A DNA stretch of 44,314 bases from Flavobacteriales bacterium (GTDB lineage: Bacteria; Bacteroidota; Bacteroidia; Flavobacteriales_F; PHOS-HE28): NCBI GenBank assembly GCA_016788205.1, contig JAEUTA010000015.1, forward strand, positions 1 to 44,314. The letters run 5' to 3'. The translations under genes and the position numbers were made by a program. Positions 34,725-42,032 of this stretch are shown in pieces. Every line of letters begins with the position of its first letter. The first letter of the stretch is position 1. The notes beneath the pieces are model-generated. The model saw only the letters and a program-made list of their open reading frames with translations, did not search any database and was not told the origin of the DNA.

Positions 34725-35546
34725 TCAGCGCTTCTTCGCCACCGCCTTCTTCGCCGCAGGCTTCGCATCGGCCTTGCTCTTCGCGCCGTTCTTGCTTGGT
34801 GCGGCAGCACCCTTGGCCACGGTCTTCGTCACCGCTTTACCGTCAGTCTTGCTGGACGCTTTGCCGTTGGTCGCGGTAGGCTTGCCGATGTTGATCACCT
34901 TCAATTCGGGCTTGGGGCTGGCTGGCTCCATGGGGAACAGGCCGTGGATCTCCGCATCGATGCGACTGATGATCTTGCCGAGGTCCTCGGGGTTCTTGTG
35001 GAAGCTGTTGTCCTCCACATCGATGATCAGCAGCTTACCCTTGTCGTAGGTCTGGATCCACGCCTCGTAACGCTCGTTCAAGCGCTTCAGGTAATCGATA
35101 CTGATGGAGTTCTCGTAATCACGGCCGCGCTCGCTGATCTGTTTCACCAGCTTGTCCACCGGCGCTTGCAGGTAGATCATCAAGTCCGGTGGCGTGATGG
35201 AGTGATCCATGTTCTGGAACAACCGGAAGTAATTGTCGAAGTCGCGCGAGGTCATCAGGCCCATCGCGTGCAGGTTGGGCGCGAAGATGAAGGCGTCCTC
35301 ATAGATCGTACGGTCCTGGATCACGTTGCGGCCGCTGCGGCGGATCTCCAGCAATTGTTCGAAGCGCGAGTTGAGGAAGAAGATCTGCAGGTTGAAGCTC
35401 CACCGTTGCATGTCCTTGTAGAAGTCGAACAGGTAAGGGTTGTTGTCCACGGCTTCCTGTAGCTGGTCCCACTTGTAATGTTTGGCCAGTAGTTGCGTGA
35501 GCGTGGTCTTGCCGGACCCGATGTTGCCTGCGATCGCGATATGCAT
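34725..35546 (-). CDS. Deoxynucleoside kinase with Lys/Ala-rich C-terminal tail
   Basis: A 273-aa enzyme that phosphorylates deoxynucleosides (dA/dG type likely) for dNTP salvage. The P-loop GNIGSGKTTL is at residues 7-16. DRTIYEDAFIFA holds the catalytic Glu/Arg region, and RGRDYENSISIDYLKRLNER is the LID segment. Residues 222-273 are an extension not found in typical family members: 14 Lys in 52 residues with Ala, Pro, Ser and Thr, like histone H1 or AlgR-type tails, which could bind DNA. Upstream is TATCTTCG with a DnaA-box-like TTTTCCACA 26 nt further away. A second kinase, without a tail, is at 41300-41932. Confidence 0.92.
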   Translation of the reverse strand: MHIAIAGNIGSGKTTLTQLLAKHYKWDQLQEAVDNNPYLFDFYKDMQRWSFNLQIFFLNSRFEQLLEIRRSGRNVIQDRTIYEDAFIFAPNLHAMGLMTSRDFDNYFRLFQNMDHSITPPDLMIYLQAPVDKLVKQISERGRDYENSISIDYLKRLNERYEAWIQTYDKGKLLIIDVEDNSFHKNPEDLGKIISRIDAEIHGLFPMEPASPKPELKVINIGKPTATNGKASSKTDGKAVTKTVAKGAAAPSKNGAKSKADAKPAAKKAVAKKR

Positions 35547-35569
35547 GAGATGGATGCTGGAAGGGAACG

Positions 35570-35577
35570 CGAAGATA
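35570..35577 (-). promoter_or_regulatory. Promoter -7 element (TATCTTCG) for the deoxynucleoside kinase
   Basis: This TAnnTTCG element lies 23 nt before the ATG at 35546. It has the same spacing (26 nt) to the upstream 9-mer as the thyA promoter. Confidence 0.55.
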
Positions 35578-35603
35578 CCCGCACCCCGATCCGGCGGAAG
35601 CGT

Positions 35604-35612
35604 TGTGGAAAA
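35604..35612 (-). promoter_or_regulatory. DnaA-box-like 9-mer upstream of the deoxynucleoside kinase
   Basis: TTTTCCACA fits TTWTNCACA exactly. It lies in the gap between the upstream gene's stop (35625) and the -7 element. With the thyA site it suggests shared control of DNA-precursor genes (inference). Confidence 0.4.
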
Positions 35613-35624
35613 GTCGTGGAACGG

Positions 35625-36431
35625 TTAACGCGCTGTGACCACTTCGTCGATGACGATGCGATCCGCGGTGCGCACGTAAAGCTTGCCGCGCTCGATGCGG
35701 ATGTCGAGCATCGCATCCTTGATGTCGTCAGGTACCGGGATGTCCATGATCGCGAACGAGCGCATGTCATACACCTGTGCACGGCCACCTTGAAGGAAGT
35801 AGAGTGCACCATCGCGCACCTCGAAGTTGCTGACGTTGTTCAACGGGATGGTCTTCACGTAGGTGCCGAAGAGATCGAAAACGAGGATGCCGTTCGTTGG
35901 GTCATTCACGTAGAGGCGACTGTCGAACTCCTGCATCGCAGTGGGTGCTGGCGTGATGCCGAGCAGTTGGTCTAGCCGTCCGGTGTTGGACAGTTTGCGC
36001 AGTTGGGCATCCACGCGGATCAGTTCCAGTTCCTGTTGATCGAAGAACCAAAAGCCGTTCTGCACGCTCACGCAGGCGAGCACCACTTGTGGGAAGCCAT
36101 TGCGCGGAAGGTTCAACACACTGCCCTGCACCGCGAGCGTATTATCCAACACGGCGATCTGTCCTTGCTCCTGGGAGAAGAGCATCGGTTTCAGCGAGTA
36201 GAACGCGTCGAGGTTGTTGATGCGTCCGAAGGTCTTCACGCTGTTGCGAAGCCACGATGCACCTTTTGAATTGTAGAGTTCGAGGACGTCGCCGCGCAAG
36301 ACGTACACGTTGCCCATCTCGTCGGTCGTGAAGGCATCACATGCACCCTCGATCACCTGGCGTGTTTGCGCATGCACGCTGATGAGCATGAGCAGGGTGG
36401 TGAGGAGAGCGGGTATGCGCAGGCGCATCAT
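35625..36431 (-). CDS. Secreted propeller-like protein of unknown function
   Basis: A 268-aa protein from the ATG at 36431 (MMRLRIPALLTTLLMLISVH, then AQ), chosen because this ATG overlaps the GH3 gene stop by 4 nt and starts a signal peptide; the frame stays open to 36530. Repeated strand motifs of ~40 residues (DEMGNVYVLRGDVLELYNSKG, shortened here to DEMGNVYVLRGDVLELYN; SRLYVNDPTNGILVFD; NFEVRDGALYFLQGG) suggest an NHL/6-bladed propeller-like fold. There is no T9SS domain or lipobox, so it is probably periplasmic. The coupling to GH3 suggests a shared process, but none is known. Confidence 0.8.
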   Translation of the reverse strand: MMRLRIPALLTTLLMLISVHAQTRQVIEGACDAFTTDEMGNVYVLRGDVLELYNSKGASWLRNSVKTFGRINNLDAFYSLKPMLFSQEQGQIAVLDNTLAVQGSVLNLPRNGFPQVVLACVSVQNGFWFFDQQELELIRVDAQLRKLSNTGRLDQLLGITPAPTAMQEFDSRLYVNDPTNGILVFDLFGTYVKTIPLNNVSNFEVRDGALYFLQGGRAQVYDMRSFAIMDIPVPDDIKDAMLDIRIERGKLYVRTADRIVIDEVVTAR

Positions 36432-37933
36432 GCGGTCACTGGCGCGAGCAGGCTTTCTAGGATGCCTCTTTCGTTGCTTAAACGGGGCACCTTGTTCTGG
36501 CCACCGAGCTTGCCGCGTTGTTTCATCCACGCATAGAACGTGCCGGGCTGCAGTACGTGCACCAAGGGTGGTCGTAGGGCCATGTCGCCACGGCGTTTCG
36601 CGTCGTAGTCGGAGTTGATGCTGCGCATGGTGTTGTCCAATGTGAGCACGAAGCGAGCGATGTCATCCGGAGCCTGGCCGAACTCGATCGCCCATTCATG
36701 TCCACCGCGCGCGGTGTTATCCATATAGATGGGTGCGGCGGTGTATTCGTTCACCACGGCACCCGTTGCCGCGCAGGCAGCTTCGATCCCGCGATCGGCG
36801 TTCTCCACGATCAGTTCCTCGCCGAACGCGTTGATGAAACTGCGTGTTCGTCCGCTGACCTGGATGCGGTAGGGCTTCACGCTGGTGAAACGCACGGTAT
36901 CGCCTGGCATGTAGCGCCACAGACCGCCGTTGGTGCTGATGATGATCGCGTACGGCACATCCTTCTCCACCTCGTGGATCAGGAGCGTGCGCGGTCTCTC
37001 CTTGCCAAGTTCATCGAGCGGCATGAATTCGTAGAAGATGCCATAGTCCAGCATCAACAGCATGTCATCGGCACCGTGTCGGTCCTGGATGGCGAACGAA
37101 CCTTCGGAGGCGTTGTAACTCTCCAAGTAGTTCATGGTCGGCGAGGGGATCAGCGCCTCGAACTGCGCGCGATACGGCCTGAAGCTGACACCGCCGTGCA
37201 TGAACAGTTCCAGGTTGGGCCATACTTCAAGGATGTTCTTCTTTCCGGAGATCTCCAGGATACGTTTCAGCAGGATCAAGGTCCAGGAAGGAACACCGGC
37301 GATGCACCGAACATCCTCACGCATGGTCTCGCGGGCCATGCGTTCGATCTTCTCCTCCCAGTTCTCCATAAGGGCGGTTTCGATCACCGGTGTGCGGCGC
37401 ACTTCCACCCACATGGGCAGGTTGCGGATGATGATGGCGCTGAGGTCACCACTGTAGGCATCGGCACGGAACTGTTCGATGTTGCTGCTACCACCGACCA
37501 CCAGGCTCATGCCTTGGTACAGCTTGCTTTCTGGGAACTGCTGGTAGTGCAGGGCGATCAGGTCCTTGCCACCTTGGTAGTGGCAGTTCTCCAAGGCCTC
37601 CCGGCTCACGGGGATGAACTTGCTGCGATCCCCCGTGGTTCCGCTGCTCTTGGCGAACCAGCGCACGTCGGTAGGCCAGAGCAGGTTCTGCTCGCCCTTG
37701 CGAAGACGCTGCACGAAGGGCTTCACATCTTCATAGTCCTGCAGCGGCACACGTGCCCGGAACTCGTCCGGATGGGTGATCCGGCTGTATTCGTACTTAC
37801 GGCCCCACTCGGTGTATTGCGCAGCTTGCACCAGGTAGTGGAACACCTCCAGCTGGGCCATGCGCGGATTCTCCCGGAACAGATCGATCTGTTGCAGGCG
37901 CTTCTTGGTGAGGAAGGAGACGAGTGCGTTCAC
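36428..37933 (-). CDS. GH3 family protein (acyl-adenylate-forming/amido-synthetase type)
   Basis: A 501-aa protein from a GTG at 37933. It matches the GH3 family, whose plant members conjugate amino acids to hormones through an adenylate. Visible segments are VRWFAKSSGTTGDRSKFIPV (nucleotide-binding loop), YNASEGSFAIQD, GGLWRYMPGDTVRFTSV and SGRTRSFINAFGEELIVENAD. The bacterial substrate is unknown. It is translationally coupled to the downstream secreted protein (4-nt overlap) and is divergent from DUF2797. A CATCTTCG near-match lies just upstream. Confidence 0.93.
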   Translation of the reverse strand: MNALVSFLTKKRLQQIDLFRENPRMAQLEVFHYLVQAAQYTEWGRKYEYSRITHPDEFRARVPLQDYEDVKPFVQRLRKGEQNLLWPTDVRWFAKSSGTTGDRSKFIPVSREALENCHYQGGKDLIALHYQQFPESKLYQGMSLVVGGSSNIEQFRADAYSGDLSAIIIRNLPMWVEVRRTPVIETALMENWEEKIERMARETMREDVRCIAGVPSWTLILLKRILEISGKKNILEVWPNLELFMHGGVSFRPYRAQFEALIPSPTMNYLESYNASEGSFAIQDRHGADDMLLMLDYGIFYEFMPLDELGKERPRTLLIHEVEKDVPYAIIISTNGGLWRYMPGDTVRFTSVKPYRIQVSGRTRSFINAFGEELIVENADRGIEAACAATGAVVNEYTAAPIYMDNTARGGHEWAIEFGQAPDDIARFVLTLDNTMRSINSDYDAKRRGDMALRPPLVHVLQPGTFYAWMKQRGKLGGQNKVPRLSNERGILESLLAPVTA

Positions 37934-37961
37934 GAGCGGCGAAGATGGAGAGGTTGCAAGG

Positions 37962-37969
37962 TATCTTCA
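37962..37969 (+). promoter_or_regulatory. Promoter -7 element (TATCTTCA) for the DUF2797 gene
   Basis: This TAnnTTCA variant lies 24 nt before the ATG at 37994. It supports that start over the very long upstream open frame. Confidence 0.5.
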
Positions 37970-37993
37970 GCCCAAAAGATACGCATCCCGCAA

Positions 37994-38794
37994 ATGAACG
38001 ATGGTTCCCCACTGCGCAAGATGCTCGCCGGCTTCAACGGCGAGGTGTCCTATGCACTAGCCATGAGTGAGGGCCCGCTTGAGCTTGCGCCGTACATCGG
38101 CCAGCACATGACCATGCGTGCCACAGGTGTGCTCAGCTGTGTAAGCTGCGGCCGTCGGGTGAAGAAACTCTTCCAGCAAGGGTTCTGTTATCCCTGTTTC
38201 ACGAGCGCCCCGGAAGCGGCCGAGTGCATCATACGGCCAGAGCTTTGCCGGGCGCATTTGGGCGAAGGGCGAGACCCCGAGTGGGAGCGTGACCACCACT
38301 GTACCGAGCATGTGGTGTATCTCAGCTACACCGGTGGTATCAAGGTGGGTGTCACGCGCAGCACGCAGGTGCCCGTGCGTTGGATCGATCAAGGCGCTGT
38401 GGGTGCGCTCATCATCGCGCGGGTGCCGTATCGCCAGCTCGCAGGTCTCATCGAGGTGGACCTGAAACGCCTGTTCGCTGACAAGACCCAATGGCGTGCG
38501 ATGCTCAAGCTCGTTCCGCCGGACCACGATGCCTTGTTCGAGGCTCGTACGCAGGCCCGGAATGCCCTGCGGGAAGATCTTCAGCAATACCTGCTCCTCG
38601 AAGATCGACCCTGGGATATCAACTACCGCGTATTGGCCTATCCGCCCAAGGTGGTCAGCGTTTCTTTGGAGAAGACCCCGGTGGTCACCGGGAGGCTGCT
38701 GGGCATCAAGGGGCAATACCTCATTTTCGAGGATGGTCGGGTGCTCAACATTCGCAGTCACAGCGGGTTCCATGTTGTTATGGATCCCTTGTAA
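37994..38794 (+). CDS. DUF2797 family protein
   Basis: A 266-aa protein from the ATG at 37994 (MNDGSPLRKMLAGFNGEVSY). The frame is open far upstream, but that part is antisense to the GH3 gene. The family signature is clear: a short zinc-ribbon-like module (CVSCGRRVKKLFQQGFCYPC) and a second Cys/His cluster, followed by HVVYLSYTGGIKVGVTRSTQ, which resembles a GIY-YIG nuclease core, and RWIDQGA. Function is unknown. It is transcribed divergently from GH3 and ends before the SppA terminator. Confidence 0.88.
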   Translation: MNDGSPLRKMLAGFNGEVSYALAMSEGPLELAPYIGQHMTMRATGVLSCVSCGRRVKKLFQQGFCYPCFTSAPEAAECIIRPELCRAHLGEGRDPEWERDHHCTEHVVYLSYTGGIKVGVTRSTQVPVRWIDQGAVGALIIARVPYRQLAGLIEVDLKRLFADKTQWRAMLKLVPPDHDALFEARTQARNALREDLQQYLLLEDRPWDINYRVLAYPPKVVSVSLEKTPVVTGRLLGIKGQYLIFEDGRVLNIRSHSGFHVVMDPL

Positions 38795-38870
38795 CCAACC
38801 TTGTAACCTTCCTATCAGGCCCGCCGTTACACAGGCAGGTTTTGGTTAGTGAACTGATCGTTAGGGCAAG

Positions 38871-38898
38871 CGAAGGGCCGCAGAAATGCGGCCCTTCG
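38871..38898. terminator. Bidirectional terminator between DUF2797 and sppA
   Basis: CGAAGGGCCGCA and TGCGGCCCTTCG form a perfect 12-bp stem with a GAAA tetraloop. It lies between the convergent DUF2797 and sppA stops. Confidence 0.8.
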
Positions 38899-38922
38899 TG
38901 GTTTTGATAGGTTCCGGTCCGC

Positions 38923-40716
38923 CTAGCGGATCACCAGATCGTAAGGCATGCGCGCCTGTATACCGAACTGCTCCTTCGCCTTGCGCACAGCTTTGTACTG
39001 GTTCAGCAGTTCCAAATCCTCGCCCAGCCATTCGGTGGCCACCCACGCACGTGCTTGTCCGTTCAGGTCGGCCATGATCTGTTGGAAGAGGTCTTTCTGC
39101 TCGGGAAGCTCCACGCGCTTGTAATCACTGAGTTTGGCGAGTTTGGCCGCTTCCGTAACAGCGTCTTCCAAACCACCGAGTTCATCGACCAGGCCGATCC
39201 GTTTCGCGTCAACCCCGGTCCACACGCGTCCTTGGCCGATGCTATCCACCTGTGCCATGGTCATCTTGCGACCTTCCGCCACGCGCTCCTTGAAGCCTTC
39301 GTAGAACTCATCCACGTAGCCCTGGATGATCTTCTTTTCGCGCTCGCTCAGTGGGCGACTGGTGGTCATCATGTCGGCCAGTTCATGGGTCTTCTCACCG
39401 TCGAAGGTGATCCCGAGTTTGTTCTTGAAGAAGCCCTGAAGGTTGGGTATGATACCGAACACGCCGATGGAACCGGTGATGGTCGTGGGTTCGGCGAAGA
39501 TCTTGGTCGCTGGTGCGCTGATGTAGTAGCCCCCCGATGCCGCCACATCGCCCATGCTCACCACAACGGGTTTCACCTTCTTGGCCAGTTCCACTTCGCG
39601 CCAGATGACGTCGCTGGCCAGACCACTACCGCCGGGGCTGTTCACGCGGAACACGATGGCTTTGATCGAACTGTCCTCGCGCGCTTCGCGGATGGCTTCG
39701 CTCAGGCTGGTGCTGCCGATGGTGCCCTCCTCGCTCTCACCGGTGGAAATGCCCCCTTCCGCGTAGATGACCGCGAGTTTTTCCGTGCCCGTACCCTTTC
39801 CATGATCCGGGGTGAACGAACGAGCGTAGGTGCCGAGCGCGGTCAGTTCCAATTCATCGCCTGCCGGTATGCTCATGCGTTCCCGCAGGATATCCAGTAC
39901 TTCATCACGGAACTTCAGGCCATCCACCATGCCGAGGTCCAGCGCGGCTTTGCCATTGCGCACCAGAAGGCTGTCAGCGATCACGTTCAGGCGGGCCTTG
40001 TCCATTTTGCGGCTTTCCGAAACAGCAGTGATGTGGTCTTCCCACAGACCGTCCAGGATCGCGCGGTTCTGCGCTCGGTTGGCATCGCTCATGTGGTCTT
40101 CCGTGAACACTTCACCGAAGCTCTTGAACTTGTTGTTGCTGCCACGGATGAACTGCACGTCCACATCCAGTTTTTCGAAGAGGCCTTTGTAGAACATGTA
40201 CTCGCTGCGCAGGCCATGGTATTGCAGATCACCTTTCGGTTGCAGGTAGATGGCGTCCGCGGCGGTGGCGAGGTAGTACGTGCCTTGGGTATACGTGTCG
40301 CTGAACGCAACGATGGGTTTGCCACTTTCCTTTTTGAAGTCGATCAGCTTTTCACGGATCTCCTTCAAGGTAGCGAAACCGCTTTGCAGTTCGGTCAGAT
40401 CCAGGAAAATGCCTTCGATGTGATCATCGGTCTTGGCATGATCCAAGGTGGCGAGCAGGGTGTTCAAGCCAATGCGGTTGGCATCGCGGAAGGGGCCGAA
40501 GTTCAGTGTGAACTGGTCTTTGGCACCACGGTCCACGATCTCCTGGTCCAGTTGCAGGTGGAGAATGCTGCCATCCTTCACGGTGGTGGGTTTGCCTGCG
40601 GTGGAGAAGCTGCCGCCGAGTGCTGCCAGTGAGCCGATGAGGATGAAGATGAGCACGATCCCGATAAGGAAGGTGCCGAGCATGGAGGCGAACACGAACT
40701 TGAGGAACTGACGCAT
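38923..40716 (-). CDS. sppA: Signal peptide peptidase SppA, 67K type
   Basis: This membrane protease degrades signal peptides left after export. The protein is 597 aa from the ATG at 40716 (MRQFLKFVFASMLGTFLIGI), close to the E. coli length of 618. One N-terminal membrane helix (residues 10-33) is followed by two tandem domains. The catalytic Lys is in NNKFKSFGE (K198) and the nucleophile Ser in MGDVAASGGYYIS (S394); both positions match the E. coli Ser/Lys dyad. A promoter-like TAGTTTCG lies 20 nt upstream. The divergent folK gene starts 110 bp away. Confidence 0.96.
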   Translation of the reverse strand: MRQFLKFVFASMLGTFLIGIVLIFILIGSLAALGGSFSTAGKPTTVKDGSILHLQLDQEIVDRGAKDQFTLNFGPFRDANRIGLNTLLATLDHAKTDDHIEGIFLDLTELQSGFATLKEIREKLIDFKKESGKPIVAFSDTYTQGTYYLATAADAIYLQPKGDLQYHGLRSEYMFYKGLFEKLDVDVQFIRGSNNKFKSFGEVFTEDHMSDANRAQNRAILDGLWEDHITAVSESRKMDKARLNVIADSLLVRNGKAALDLGMVDGLKFRDEVLDILRERMSIPAGDELELTALGTYARSFTPDHGKGTGTEKLAVIYAEGGISTGESEEGTIGSTSLSEAIREAREDSSIKAIVFRVNSPGGSGLASDVIWREVELAKKVKPVVVSMGDVAASGGYYISAPATKIFAEPTTITGSIGVFGIIPNLQGFFKNKLGITFDGEKTHELADMMTTSRPLSEREKKIIQGYVDEFYEGFKERVAEGRKMTMAQVDSIGQGRVWTGVDAKRIGLVDELGGLEDAVTEAAKLAKLSDYKRVELPEQKDLFQQIMADLNGQARAWVATEWLGEDLELLNQYKAVRKAKEQFGIQARMPYDLVIR

Positions 40717-40736
40717 GGGGGTGTTGTTTGCAAGGG

Positions 40737-40744
40737 CGAAACTA
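40737..40744 (-). promoter_or_regulatory. Promoter -7 element (TAGTTTCG) for sppA
   Basis: This TAnnTTCG element lies 20 nt before the sppA start. It shares the 110-bp intergenic region with the oppositely oriented folK element. Confidence 0.5.
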
Positions 40745-40814
40745 GGATCGGGCCTCACCGGTCGCCGAACCGATACACGAGCGGCCCGGTGCATGGATGG
40801 GAGGGTACGGCGGA

Positions 40815-40822
40815 TAGATTTG
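40815..40822 (+). promoter_or_regulatory. Promoter -7 element (TAGATTTG) for folK, predicting a leaderless transcript
   Basis: This is a perfect TAnnTTTG match ending only 4 nt before the folK ATG (40827). Transcription would start about at the ATG itself. Confidence 0.55.
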
Positions 40823-40826
40823 TCCC

Positions 40827-41300
40827 ATGCCGGCGAGCGAGTTCGTGTTGTTGTTGGGAGGTGACCTGGGCGACCCCGTGGAGCAGTTGGCCCTTGCTGA
40901 GATCGCGATAGCGGCCCGCGTGGGTAGCGTTCAAGCTCGCAGTCGCGATCATTGGACGGCCGCATGGGGCTTCACCTCCGGAACGTTGTTCCTCAACCGC
41001 GCCTTACTCGTGCGCACTCAGTTGGAGCCGCATAGCGTCATGGACGCGTGCCTCGCCATCGAGCGCTCCATGGGTCGTGTCCGCAGCGAAAGCCAGGGCA
41101 TGGCCTCAAGGCCCATCGATATCGATATCCTGGCCATCGGAGACCGCGTGATCATGGACGATACGCTCACCGTTCCGCACCCTCGTCTGCACCTGCGCCG
41201 TTTCGCGCTGGCGCCTTTGTGCGACATTCTTCCACGGTGGCGCCATCCGATATTGGACCGCGAGGCGCTCGACTTGCTCAACGCTCTTCCGCCGCAGTGA
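40827..41300 (+). CDS. folK: 2-amino-4-hydroxy-6-hydroxymethyldihydropteridine diphosphokinase
   Basis: HPPK transfers pyrophosphate from ATP to the pterin in folate synthesis. The protein is 157 aa, the usual size. Motifs are VLLLGGDLGDPVEQL (start), WGFTSGTLFLNRALLV, the SRPIDIDILAIG segment with the Mg-binding Asp pair, and VPHPRLHLRRFALAPL. It overlaps the second deoxynucleoside kinase gene by 1 nt (TGATG), an arrangement also seen in other Bacteroidota as far as I know. The predicted promoter would give a leaderless mRNA. Confidence 0.95.
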   Translation: MPASEFVLLLGGDLGDPVEQLALAEIAIAARVGSVQARSRDHWTAAWGFTSGTLFLNRALLVRTQLEPHSVMDACLAIERSMGRVRSESQGMASRPIDIDILAIGDRVIMDDTLTVPHPRLHLRRFALAPLCDILPRWRHPILDREALDLLNALPPQ

Positions 41301-41932
41301 TGCCGTTCCATTCGTACATCGCCGTGGAAGGCTTGATCGGCGCGGGTAAGACCACCCTGGCGAAACGGCTCGCTGCGCAATGGAACGGACGTCTGGTGCT
41401 GGAGGAGTTCGATGAGAACCCCTTCCTGCCGAAATTCTACGAAGAGCCCGAGCGCTATGGTTTTTCGGTGGAGCTGTCCTTCCTGGCGCAACGCTATCAC
41501 CAACTCAAACGCACCACCGAGCAGGATCTGTTCAGTACCTGCACCGTGGCGGATTATTCCATTGGCAAATCGGTGGTCTTCGCGAACGTTACGCTGCAGG
41601 CTGACGAGTACGCTCTCTTCCGCGACCTCTACCAGATCATGTATGCCGATCTTCCGCGTCCTGAGGTGATCGTTTACTTGCACTTGGACATGATGCGTGT
41701 CAAGGAACGGATCCGCTCAAGAGCCAGGAGTTATGAACAATCTATCCCCATCGAGTACCTTCAAAAGTTGCAGGAGCGGTACTTGGATCACCTTCAAAAG
41801 TTACCGGATGATAGGGTCTTGGTCGTCGATCTCCAAGGGCACGACCTGCTGAACGATGCGCTGGTCTACGGAAAGCTGGTCGAGGTGCTTGCTGCCGAGA
41901 TCCCGAAAGGCTACCGGGTGATCACGTTGTGA
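41300..41932 (+). CDS. Deoxynucleoside kinase (second copy, no tail)
   Basis: A 210-aa kinase for deoxynucleoside salvage, starting at the ATG overlapping the folK stop. The P-loop is EGLIGAGKTTL (residues 10-20). The substrate-site motif is VLEEFDENPFLPKFYEEPER, followed by CTVADYSIGKSVVFANVTL and the Arg-rich LID RIRSRARSYEQSIPIEYL. It is clearly related to the kinase at 34725-35546 but lacks that protein's basic tail. Tandem dNK types in other bacteria form dA/dG heterodimers; whether these two do is unknown. Confidence 0.93.
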   Translation: MPFHSYIAVEGLIGAGKTTLAKRLAAQWNGRLVLEEFDENPFLPKFYEEPERYGFSVELSFLAQRYHQLKRTTEQDLFSTCTVADYSIGKSVVFANVTLQADEYALFRDLYQIMYADLPRPEVIVYLHLDMMRVKERIRSRARSYEQSIPIEYLQKLQERYLDHLQKLPDDRVLVVDLQGHDLLNDALVYGKLVEVLAAEIPKGYRVITL

Positions 41933-41993
41933 TGCACGACTCCTTGTGGAGAAGTGCCCCTATTGTTGGGAAGCTGCCACGCGGACAGGTGGT

Positions 41994-42001
41994 TATGTTT
42001 G
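41994..42001 (+). promoter_or_regulatory. Promoter -7 element (TATGTTTG) for the TPR lipoprotein
   Basis: This is a perfect TAnnTTTG match, 31 nt before the ATG at 42033. It supports that start over the upstream extension to 41946. Confidence 0.55.
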
Positions 42002-42032
42002 CCGCCGAAATCACGAACCAAGCAGCGAATTC

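Noticed and set aside
36698..37993. 432-codon open extension upstream of DUF2797
   Set aside because: It is antisense to the GH3 gene, which has clear family motifs; a promoter element and good ATG mark the real start at 37994.
39055..40632. 525-aa open frame antisense to sppA
   Set aside because: Sppa has both catalytic residues in place; the opposite frame is open because of GC-rich codon bias and shows no domain or signal.
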